A stretch of DNA of 64,000 nucleotides from contig NC_013132.1 in the NCBI RefSeq assembly GCF_000024005.1, positions 7,248,001 to 7,312,000 on the forward strand, written 5' to 3'. The notes below the pieces were generated by a model that ran no database searches, had not been told where the DNA came from, and was given only the letters and a program-made list of their open reading frames with translations. Origin of the DNA: Chitinophaga pinensis DSM 2588. GTDB taxonomy: Bacteria > Bacteroidota > Bacteroidia > Chitinophagales > Chitinophagaceae. The position numbers were made by a program, and so were the translations under genes. Below are positions 52,047 to 60,074 of this stretch, piece after piece. The first letter of the stretch is position 1, and every line of letters begins with the position of its first letter.

Positions 52047-54614
52047 ATGAAACACTGGTTATATCTCGCCGTGCTGACGTGCCTGACGCATACCGTTTGG
52101 GCCAAGAATGATCCTGACTCTGTCTACCTTTTCTCTTATGCGACGGAGAAAAACAACCATCATAACGGACTGCATTTCGCCTGGAGCCGAGATCAAGAGC
52201 AATGGCATCCCATCGGCAACGAATGGGGATACCTGAAAAGTGATTATGGCAGATGGGGCGCAGAAAAAAGGATGTTCGCGCCTTACCTGATCAGCGGACC
52301 GGATGGCAACTGGCATTGCGTCTGGGGATTAAATGACAAGGAACATGTCTTTGCACATGCCGCTTCCCCGGATCTCATTCACTGGAAACGCCAGAGCTAT
52401 CCTGTCATGCAGGCCGGCAGCAATGTGTTACAGCCTGTCAGCTGGTATGATGCCGCACAACAACAATACAACATCATCTATACCACTTCCGACAATAAAT
52501 ACTACCAGACCACTACCAAAGATTTCACCACCTATTCCCCGGCAGCTGAAGTACCGGCAAGCGCTTATCGCCATCATACGATCTCCGTGAACTTACCCTC
52601 AGGTAAAACAAGCGGACAGCTGCATCGCGTGCCCTGGAAGGTAGCTGATCAGCTGATCAAAACATATGAAGGGAAACTATATAAAATGGAACAGTATAGT
52701 GAGTCAACTGCCCGTGACAGTGCCCGTTTTGCAGGTATCAGTAATCTAAAAGCTACTATCACTATACAGCCAGAACTGGCTAAACCCATCAGCGACCTGC
52801 TTTTCGGCGTCTTCTTCGAAGATATTAACTATGCAGCCGACGGCGGGTTATACGCGGAACTGATCCAGAACAGGGACTTTGAATATGCACTCTCTGACAA
52901 AGAAGGTCGTGATCAACAATGGACGCACACACATTCCTGGCAACTACGAGGCACACAAAGTACCTTCACGGTTGATACGACAGCTCCTTTACACGGCAAT
53001 AACCGGCATTACGCGGTCTTAGACACTAAGGAACCAGGAGCTATATTGTCAAATACCGGTTTTGATGGCATCTCCGTCAGCAAAGGCGAAAAATATCAGT
53101 TCTCCCTGTTCAGTAAAGGAAAAGGCAAACTGCAGGTGAGACTGGTCGGCCAGGATAATGCAGTACTGGCTCAGACTACCTTATCACTCAACACCCCGGA
53201 CTGGCGGCAATACAAGGCGACTCTGACGGCCGGTAGTACCACCGCAAACGCGCATCTGGAGCTGTTGCCCCTTACTAAAGGTGGACTTGACCTGGACCTG
53301 ATCTCCTTATTCCCCGCTAAAACCTTCAGGAACAGACCCAACGGACTCCGTCCTGATCTGGCACAAACCATCGCTGATATCCATCCCCGCTTCATTCGTT
53401 TTCCCGGTGGATGTGTGGCACATGGGGATGGTCTTGGCAATATGTACCGCTGGAAAAACACCCTCGGTCCGCTGGAAACACGTAAACCCCAACGTAACCT
53501 GTGGGGATATCATCAGTCTGCCGGACTGGGCTACTTCGAATACTTCCAGTATTGTGAAGATATCGGCGCAGAACCACTACCCGTTGTTCCCGCTGGCGTA
53601 CCCTGTCAGAATTCGGGCGTAGGTGGCGGCGGACAACAAGGCGGCATTCCTATGACCGAAATGGACGACTATGTACAGGAAGTACTGGACCTGGTAGAAT
53701 ACGCCAATGGCAACGTCAGTACCACCTGGGGAAAGAAACGTGCGGCTGCTGGTCACCCGGCTCCCTTCCACCTGAAATATATCGGTATCGGCAATGAAGA
53801 CCTGATCACAGATGTATTCGAAGAAAGGTTCACCATGATCTATAAAGCCATGCAGGCAAAACACCCGGAAATTACCGTCATCGGCACCGTCGGCCCCTTT
53901 TACGAAGGCACCGACTATGAAGAAGGATGGGCGCTGGCAGAAAAGCTGAAAGTACCGATGGTGGACGAACATTACTACGAAACATCGGGTTGGTTCATCA
54001 ACAACCAGGATTTCTATGATAAATATGACCGCTCCCGTTCTAAAGTTTACCTGGGTGAATATGCAGCACATCTGCCAGGGGCAAAAGTAAACCTGGAAAC
54101 AGCCCTCTCAGAAGCTATCTACCTGACAGGTGTGGAAAGAAACGGAGATATAGTAAGTATGACCTCTTATGCACCTTTACTGGCAAAAGAAGGGCATACA
54201 CAATGGAATCCTGACCTGATCTATTTCAATAATACAGACATTAAACTCACTACCGGTTACCAGGTGCAAAAGCTATTCGGGAATAATGCAGGCAATGAAT
54301 ACCTGCCTAATACTATCTCCCTCTCTACCAACAAGAAAACGCTGAACAAAAGAATAGCGGTATCTGTCGTGCGGGATAGCAAAACCAAAGATGTAATCAT
54401 AAAGCTGGTGAACATCTCCCCCTTCAGTATTCCTTCAACAATAGACCTGGGCGCACTGAACATCGCCGGTAAAACAGGCGTCATGACCACCTTACAGGGA
54501 GATCCGTCTTCCCGGGATGCTAAACCTGTCAGCACCAATATCACCGTAGCATCCACATTCAACACCGGCTTACCGGCATATTCGTTCTCTATTATCAGGA
54601 TCAAAACAATGTAA
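52047..54614 (+). CDS. Alpha-L-arabinofuranosidase GH51 with N-terminal GH43-like domain
   Basis: The protein has 855 residues and a signal peptide (MKHWLYLAVLTCLTHTVWA). Residues 22-225 resemble part of a GH43 five-bladed propeller (SVYLFSYATEKNNHHNGLHFAWSRD, WHCVWGLNDKEHVFAHAASPDLIHW). GH51 follows, with a CBM4_9-like sandwich inserted (about 300-430). Catalytic pair: acid/base E584 in IGIGNEDL, nucleophile E671 in VYLGEYAA. It would release arabinofuranose from arabinan, arabinoxylan or arabinogalactan, outside the inner membrane. The alpha-galactosidase gene follows 4 bases later. Confidence 0.9.
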   Translation: MKHWLYLAVLTCLTHTVWAKNDPDSVYLFSYATEKNNHHNGLHFAWSRDQEQWHPIGNEWGYLKSDYGRWGAEKRMFAPYLISGPDGNWHCVWGLNDKEHVFAHAASPDLIHWKRQSYPVMQAGSNVLQPVSWYDAAQQQYNIIYTTSDNKYYQTTTKDFTTYSPAAEVPASAYRHHTISVNLPSGKTSGQLHRVPWKVADQLIKTYEGKLYKMEQYSESTARDSARFAGISNLKATITIQPELAKPISDLLFGVFFEDINYAADGGLYAELIQNRDFEYALSDKEGRDQQWTHTHSWQLRGTQSTFTVDTTAPLHGNNRHYAVLDTKEPGAILSNTGFDGISVSKGEKYQFSLFSKGKGKLQVRLVGQDNAVLAQTTLSLNTPDWRQYKATLTAGSTTANAHLELLPLTKGGLDLDLISLFPAKTFRNRPNGLRPDLAQTIADIHPRFIRFPGGCVAHGDGLGNMYRWKNTLGPLETRKPQRNLWGYHQSAGLGYFEYFQYCEDIGAEPLPVVPAGVPCQNSGVGGGGQQGGIPMTEMDDYVQEVLDLVEYANGNVSTTWGKKRAAAGHPAPFHLKYIGIGNEDLITDVFEERFTMIYKAMQAKHPEITVIGTVGPFYEGTDYEEGWALAEKLKVPMVDEHYYETSGWFINNQDFYDKYDRSRSKVYLGEYAAHLPGAKVNLETALSEAIYLTGVERNGDIVSMTSYAPLLAKEGHTQWNPDLIYFNNTDIKLTTGYQVQKLFGNNAGNEYLPNTISLSTNKKTLNKRIAVSVVRDSKTKDVIIKLVNISPFSIPSTIDLGALNIAGKTGVMTTLQGDPSSRDAKPVSTNITVASTFNTGLPAYSFSIIRIKTM

Positions 54615-54618
54615 TCGC

Positions 54619-55959
54619 ATGAAATCAGTTTTGCTATGGACCTTTGTCCTTTTAGGCTGTTCAACATTCGCACAACAAAAGAAAGATTTTCATTCCTGGG
54701 CGCCTACACCGCCAATGGGATGGAACAGCTGGGATTGTTATGGACCAACCGTAACAGAAGCAGAAGTAAAAGCCAATGCCGACTATATGGCCAGCCATCT
54801 GAAATCATCAGGATGGCAATACATTATAGTAGACATCCGCTGGTATGTGGCCAATGATAAATCACATGGTTATAATGAAACCGATCCTGCATATAATATC
54901 GACGCCTACGGACGTTTCCAGCCTGCCGTCAACCGTTTCCCTTCCGCCGCAAACGGAAAGGGATTTAAACCACTGGCAGACTATATACACAGTAAAGGAT
55001 TAAAATTCGGCATCCACATTATGCGGGGAGTACCCGTAGTAGCGGTTAATAAAAAACTGCCTGTGAAAGGTACTAATGTCACTGCTGCGGATATCTACAG
55101 CAAACAGGATCAATGTAAATGGCTGCATGATATGTATACCATCGTGCCGGATAAAACAGGCGCACAGGAATATTATAACTCCCTGTTTGATATGTATGCA
55201 GCCTGGGGACTTGACTTCGTAAAAGTAGATGATCTCTCCGCCCCTATTTACTTTACTGAAGAGATTGAAATGATCAGAAAAGCGATCACCCGGACAGGCC
55301 GTAAAATACTGCTCAGTACTTCTCCGGGGGAAACCCCCATCGCACAGGGCGCACACGTACAGCAACATGCAAATATGTGGCGTACTGTCGATGATTTCTG
55401 GGATAACTGGCCCCACCTGAAAGACCATTTCGAAGTATTTGATCGCTGGAATAAATGGCGTACTACCGGCGCATGGCCTGACGGAGACATGTTGCCACTC
55501 GGACATATCGGCATCCGTGCAGAAAGAGGACAACCACGGATGACCTCCTTTACAAAAGATGAACAATACACCTTAATGACACTCTGGACGATCTTCAGAT
55601 CGCCATTAATGTTTGGAGGTAACCTGCCCGACAATGATCCTTTTACCCTGTCACTACTGACCAACAAACAGGTATTACAGGTACTGAATAACAGCAGTAA
55701 TAACCGGCCGGTTTTTAATGATAAAGACAAAGCTGCCTGGACGGCGGATATGCCTGGGAAATCAGCAAAATACCTGGCAGTTTTTAATAAAGCAGATAAG
55801 GATGCTGCAGCTGTGAATGTGGATCTCTCTGAGATAGGAATCAAGGGTAGCTGTACCATCACTGACCTGTGGACAGGAAAAGTGCTGGGAAAATTCACGG
55901 GTAGTTTTGCTCCGCAGATCAATCCGCATGGTGCAGGATTATATAAAGTCACACCCTGA
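54619..55959 (+). CDS. Secreted alpha-galactosidase GH27
   Basis: The protein has 446 residues with signal peptide MKSVLLWTFVLLGCSTFAQ. GH27 barrel: PPMGWNSWDCYGPTVTEAEVKANADYMASHLKSSGWQYIIVDIRWY, GLKFGIHIMRG, LDFVKVDDLS (nucleophile D204), FDRWNKWRTTGAWPDGDMLPLG, LMTLWTIFRSPLMFGGNLPD. The C-terminus is a beta-sandwich. Releases terminal alpha-galactose (or beta-L-arabinopyranose in some GH27 enzymes, which would suit the arabinofuranosidase partner). In operon with the GH51 gene. Convergent AraC gene follows. Confidence 0.93.
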   Translation: MKSVLLWTFVLLGCSTFAQQKKDFHSWAPTPPMGWNSWDCYGPTVTEAEVKANADYMASHLKSSGWQYIIVDIRWYVANDKSHGYNETDPAYNIDAYGRFQPAVNRFPSAANGKGFKPLADYIHSKGLKFGIHIMRGVPVVAVNKKLPVKGTNVTAADIYSKQDQCKWLHDMYTIVPDKTGAQEYYNSLFDMYAAWGLDFVKVDDLSAPIYFTEEIEMIRKAITRTGRKILLSTSPGETPIAQGAHVQQHANMWRTVDDFWDNWPHLKDHFEVFDRWNKWRTTGAWPDGDMLPLGHIGIRAERGQPRMTSFTKDEQYTLMTLWTIFRSPLMFGGNLPDNDPFTLSLLTNKQVLQVLNNSSNNRPVFNDKDKAAWTADMPGKSAKYLAVFNKADKDAAAVNVDLSEIGIKGSCTITDLWTGKVLGKFTGSFAPQINPHGAGLYKVTP

Positions 55960-55969
55960 TAAAAGATGC

Positions 55970-56857
55970 TTAACCTGTCATTTTCTTGTATTGATTAGGG
56001 CTCACACCCACTTCCTTTTTAAACAAACGGGAGAAATAAGGAGGGTTTTCAAAGCCCAGCAGATAGGCAATCTCTGCGACACTCTGATCCGCTGTTTTAA
56101 GCAGGTTTTTGGCTTCTGATATCAGGTAAATATGAATCAGTTCCATGGCAGTCTTGCCCGTCTCCTGCTTCAACAGATCGCTCAGATAACGCGGAGACAA
56201 ATGCAGCTGCTCTGCCATATAATTCACTGTGGGTAATCCTTTATCTTCAATACTGCTATCCTTGAAATAATTGGCCAGTGTCTCGCTAAAGCGGGACACT
56301 GTTTTTCCCGATAATTCAGCCCTGTTAATGAACTGGCGTTTATAAAAACGCTGGCAATATTGCAGCATAGAGCTGATATGCCCGAGGATAATATTCCGGC
56401 TGTATTCATCCTGCGTACCATTGTATTCCGTTTCAACCTTTCTGTATAATTCCCACATAATCTGTTCTTCCCGTGGAGACAAATGCAATGCCTCGTTTAC
56501 CTCATAATCGAAGAAGTTGTACTTCTTGATATCTGTGTGCAGCACATGCCCGTTCAGATAATCCTCATGGAAAAATAAAAGAAACCCATCTTCCTCAAAT
56601 TCCAGGTCTTTCATTTCAATGATCTGACGCGGTCTGGTGAAATACATGGAACCATTCTGGTTGTCGTAGTTCGTCCGACCGTATTTTATCTTCCCTGCTT
56701 TCAGCTTTTTAAACCCGATCATATAGAAATCACTGGTAAACTCCCTGTCCCCTATCGTACAGGTATTATCACAGCGGGTAATACTGAGCATAGGATTTTC
56801 CGGCAACGGAAAATTGTTTGCGCGGTGAAGATCTGCCAGGTGTTTATAGTGTATCAT
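55970..56857 (-). CDS. AraC-family regulator next to the GH51/GH27 operon
   Basis: The protein has 295 residues from the ATG at 56857 (MIHYKHLADLH); a TTG at 56884 is less likely. Sensor half: REFTSDFYMIGFKKLKAGKIKYGRTNYDNQNGSMYFTRPRQI. AraC domain: GLPTVNYMAEQLHLSPRYLSDLLKQETGKTAMELIHIYLISEAK and AEIAYLLGFENPPYFSRLFKKEVGVSPNQYKK. Related to 16866-17771 and 44138-45055. It is convergent with the alpha-galactosidase gene (10-base gap), so regulation of that operon is possible but unproven. Confidence 0.88.
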   Translation of the reverse strand: MIHYKHLADLHRANNFPLPENPMLSITRCDNTCTIGDREFTSDFYMIGFKKLKAGKIKYGRTNYDNQNGSMYFTRPRQIIEMKDLEFEEDGFLLFFHEDYLNGHVLHTDIKKYNFFDYEVNEALHLSPREEQIMWELYRKVETEYNGTQDEYSRNIILGHISSMLQYCQRFYKRQFINRAELSGKTVSRFSETLANYFKDSSIEDKGLPTVNYMAEQLHLSPRYLSDLLKQETGKTAMELIHIYLISEAKNLLKTADQSVAEIAYLLGFENPPYFSRLFKKEVGVSPNQYKKMTG

Positions 56858-57083
56858 ATCATCAGATTGAATGTGCTGATACAAAAGTACCAGCTATGCA
56901 GCAGTATAATTGATACAAAAGTCGGGAAAAATGTCACATATCACGGGTCAGGACTTAACAATATGATAAGAATGAGTTAATATCCGATCTGTCTTTCACA
57001 TCTCCGGAATTTCTACTTTGCGCGCCTCAGGTTAAGCAGGCGACAACACCTGCTCCTATCAAAAACCCATAATGTAACATTCT

Positions 57084-58346
57084 ATGAAAAGACACGCGTA
57101 TTTAATCGCACTTTCCACGTCGCTGGCCTTTGCTGCCTGTACTAAACAGTCCGCAGAACCCGCTCTTTCCACTGACAAACTCGCGGCGGCCAATGAGATC
57201 ACCGCTGCCGCTGCCAGTACCATTACCTACACAGATGAAAGCACTTTTGTCAACAGCCTTTCCTCCTATGGTTTCAAAACACCTGATCAGCTGAGTCTGA
57301 ACCGTGATGGTTCTACCAGTGGTTATACCTCGGTATATGGCTTCAACATTCCGGCGGCCAACCAGGTAACAGGTTTCAAATGGAACAGCGGCGACGAGCA
57401 GACAAATGAATGGCGGCCACAAGGTATTGGCGGTTTCACCTGGGGTACGAAGAAGTTCCTGGTTGTGTCCTGGTATGGCGTTGATCCCGGAACCATTGCC
57501 GGTGTAGCCAATCAGCATAAAGGCGTACGTATTTCTCTGGTGGACATCACTAACATGAACAGCGTTACCTACCGCCACATCCTGCTGGTACAGAACAAAG
57601 CCAACATGACCAACTCCTCACTGTATAAGGCGTCGAATGCTTATACACAGCTGGGATCTTTCTGTCCGGTAACAATCCACGCCGGTGGCGTGACCTGTCA
57701 CGCAGGAAAACTCTTTGTAGCCGATACCAAACTGGGGATGCGCGTATTTGATCTGACCAAATTTGTAGTGGCACAGGGTGATGACACCGAAACAAGCTGC
57801 GGACAGGAAACCAATGGCGACCTGAAAGCCTTTAACTATGGTTATATCCTGCCACAGACTGGTTATTACAAGATCACCAACGCCAATCCTTTCTCCTGTA
57901 TCGAACTGGGCGAAGGCGCTACCGCTGCCAGCAAATACCTCTGGACGGCACAGTATATAGAGCCATCCGAAACAACCGTACCACAGGTATTCGGATTCCC
58001 TGTTAATGACGCCGGACAGGTAAGCACCACTACCCAGCCAACAATCATCACACCGATTGACAATGACAGTACACGTGTACATGGCATACAGGGCGTATTC
58101 AGAATGGGTAACAAGACTTTCATGTCCACAACCGGAAATAGTTCTTACGAAGGCTCTACCGGCAGACTGACACGCTACAATGACGGCACAGCTGCTGGTA
58201 CACGTTACCGCTGGCCACATGGCGCAGAAGATCTGTACCGTGATGCTGCCACTGGTTACCTCTGGTGTCTGACGGAGTATGAAACAGAAAAGTATGGAAA
58301 AGACAACAGATGCGTATTTGCTGTCAGGGTTTCCGATTATGATTGA
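57084..58346 (+). CDS. Predicted secreted lipoprotein with propeller-like repeats
   Basis: The protein has 420 residues. Lipobox FAAC (Cys19) after MKRHAYLIALSTSLAFAAC. Repeated blocks of G-F/W-strands fit a beta-propeller: YGFNIPAANQVTGFKWNSGDEQTNEWRPQGIGGFTWGTKKFLVVSWYG, ITNMNSVTYRHILLVQ, HAGGVTCHAGKLFVADTKLGMRVFDL, HGIQGVFRMGNKTFMSTTGNSSYEGSTGRLTRY, WPHGAEDLYRDAATGYLWCLTEYE. Resembles secreted proteins of actinobacteria annotated as hypothetical. Function unknown. Confidence 0.72.
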   Translation: MKRHAYLIALSTSLAFAACTKQSAEPALSTDKLAAANEITAAAASTITYTDESTFVNSLSSYGFKTPDQLSLNRDGSTSGYTSVYGFNIPAANQVTGFKWNSGDEQTNEWRPQGIGGFTWGTKKFLVVSWYGVDPGTIAGVANQHKGVRISLVDITNMNSVTYRHILLVQNKANMTNSSLYKASNAYTQLGSFCPVTIHAGGVTCHAGKLFVADTKLGMRVFDLTKFVVAQGDDTETSCGQETNGDLKAFNYGYILPQTGYYKITNANPFSCIELGEGATAASKYLWTAQYIEPSETTVPQVFGFPVNDAGQVSTTTQPTIITPIDNDSTRVHGIQGVFRMGNKTFMSTTGNSSYEGSTGRLTRYNDGTAAGTRYRWPHGAEDLYRDAATGYLWCLTEYETEKYGKDNRCVFAVRVSDYD

Positions 58347-58377
58347 TAAGAGGAGATAAAAGCTTGATACTTCAGGA

Positions 58378-58409
58378 GCTGATGTGAAAGGGACTGCTTT
58401 CATGTCAGC
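58378..58409. terminator. Hairpin between lipoprotein and nadR genes
   Basis: Arms GCTGA-N2-TGAAAG and CTTTCA-N2-TCAGC pair around a 6-base loop, with a T-rich tract after it. It sits between convergent stops. Confidence 0.6.
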
Positions 58410-58426
58410 CCCTTTCTTTATAGATT

Positions 58427-59452
58427 TTATGCGTAGTGTAGTTTCTCTGCGAACTGATGCCAGCTCTCCAGCTTACGCTGCATGAGTTGTTCGATCAGTA
58501 CAACTGCCTGTTCGAAGCGTTCATCCCAGCCGCCACGGATCTCTTCACAGGTAACGCCATACTTATCCAGTACCCGGCGATGGGAGGCATCCAGACGGTT
58601 ACGGTCCTCTTCGCTTAAACGTGTGCCATCCTGTACATAAGGCGCATCATGGTTCAGGTAGAGGTAAAGATCCGCCCTGTTACTTTCAAAGATCCCACGG
58701 TCTACGGACAGTTCTGTATTAAAGGCAAACTCTCCATAGGAAAGCGTGATGTGCACATTGGTATCAATGACCAGCAGCGGACTCGGTCCTTTTGCAGCCC
58801 TGTCGATACGTGCAGCATGTTCTCTCGCAATCAGATACAGGTCATTAATACCAAAGTCATTGGAATCAGTGATAATATCTCTACCCGCTTCCAGTACTCC
58901 GGTACAGTTAAAGTGTTCTGACAGTCTGGTGGTCAGTGTAGTCTTCCCTGTTGACTCAGTACCAAGTAACACCACCTTCGTCACCAGTGACGCCTTTACG
59001 GCATCCGGCAGATATTGCCAGGTTTCCGGAAGATTGGACCTGATCTTTGATGCAGATACAGGGTATTTACCTTTCTTCATGTCAAAAGCCATATGGGTGA
59101 TACCCATATAATCAGCTACCAGTTCTCCGTAGGGTTCCGAAGTAACTACCAGTGAATGATCAGGAAATAAGAATTTAAACTGTGCCGCCCATAACTCAGA
59201 CGCTAATGCCGACGTCTCGGAAGTATTTGGCAACAGACTTTCGTCATATTGAAATACCAGCACCTTAATGCGGGGATCATGGCGGAAGGTTTCTTCCACC
59301 CATACCTGACGCACCGGAGCCGGAAGGGTTTCCTTATTACTGCAACAGATCAATACGGATAGCTCATCACAATACGAGAGGGCAAACCTGATCATCGCTT
59401 CATGCCCCTTATGGAAGGGCATAAATTTCCCAAAAACAAATCCTTTACGCAT
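58427..59452 (-). CDS. nadR: NadR-type bifunctional NMN adenylyltransferase / ribosylnicotinamide kinase
   Basis: The protein has 341 residues. The N-terminal nucleotidyltransferase has GKFMPFHKGHEAMI (HxGH at H14-H17) and the C-terminal motif of that domain SASKIRSN. The C-terminal kinase domain has the P-loop LLGTESTGKTTLTTRL, then GVLEAGRDIITDS and VIDTNVHITLSYGEFAF. No N-terminal HTH, so it acts as an enzyme and not as a repressor. It phosphorylates nicotinamide riboside to NMN and adenylates it to NAD. It overlaps the pnuC stop by 8 bases. Confidence 0.93.
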   Translation of the reverse strand: MRKGFVFGKFMPFHKGHEAMIRFALSYCDELSVLICCSNKETLPAPVRQVWVEETFRHDPRIKVLVFQYDESLLPNTSETSALASELWAAQFKFLFPDHSLVVTSEPYGELVADYMGITHMAFDMKKGKYPVSASKIRSNLPETWQYLPDAVKASLVTKVVLLGTESTGKTTLTTRLSEHFNCTGVLEAGRDIITDSNDFGINDLYLIAREHAARIDRAAKGPSPLLVIDTNVHITLSYGEFAFNTELSVDRGIFESNRADLYLYLNHDAPYVQDGTRLSEEDRNRLDASHRRVLDKYGVTCEEIRGGWDERFEQAVVLIEQLMQRKLESWHQFAEKLHYA

Positions 59453-60074
59453 ATTTCAGTTGTTTCCTCCATTGAAGCAGGCCGAACGTGGCCAGCCCCA
59501 AAAATACCACATACTCAAGTGATAAAAAATAAATTTCTTTAATAAGATATAAAATAACACTCACAATATCTACAACGATCCAGAGTACCCATGTCTCAAT
59601 ACGTTTCTTCGCCAATAAAAAGGTCGCCAGCACACTTGCCATCATGACAAATGAATCCGCAAACGGATAAGTCGCCGGCAAAGGAAAGTATTGCGGCATC
59701 CAGCGATGGAACTGCTGAATGGTGAATCCCATAACAATCGTCCCTGATAATAATGCAACACCGTATATCCCTGTCATCGGCCGGGACATACGGGTCACCG
59801 GTAGCTCCTCCGTTTTATGTCTCCAGTTATACCAGCCGAACACTGTTACCACCAGGAAGAATACCTGCAACAACATATCTGCATATAACTGCACCTGGAA
59901 AAACAACACAAACAGGGCGATCTCATTCACGATACCCGTCGGCCAGGTCAGCACATTCGCCCTTGAGGCATAGTACACGGATATCAATCCAAAGAGTGTC
60001 CCGATCAGTTCAACATAACTGACAGGGTATGCCATCACACTAAAGGCGATATGATGTACATCGAAAAACGTCAT
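59445..60074 (-). CDS. pnuC: Nicotinamide riboside transporter PnuC
   Basis: Inner-membrane carrier of 209 residues and seven to eight helices. PnuC landmarks: YVELIGTLFGLISVYYASRANVLTWPTGIVNEIALFVLFFQVQLYADMLLQVFFLVVTVFGWYNWRH, and the second half with PYADSFVMMASVLATFLLAKKRIETWVLWIVVDIVSVILYLIKEIYFLSLEYVVFLGLATFGLLQW. Placed with a kinase (nadR) that traps the imported riboside, as known for PnuC. It overlaps the TonB receptor stop by one base and nadR by 8. Confidence 0.93.
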   Translation of the reverse strand: MTFFDVHHIAFSVMAYPVSYVELIGTLFGLISVYYASRANVLTWPTGIVNEIALFVLFFQVQLYADMLLQVFFLVVTVFGWYNWRHKTEELPVTRMSRPMTGIYGVALLSGTIVMGFTIQQFHRWMPQYFPLPATYPFADSFVMMASVLATFLLAKKRIETWVLWIVVDIVSVILYLIKEIYFLSLEYVVFLGLATFGLLQWRKQLKYA

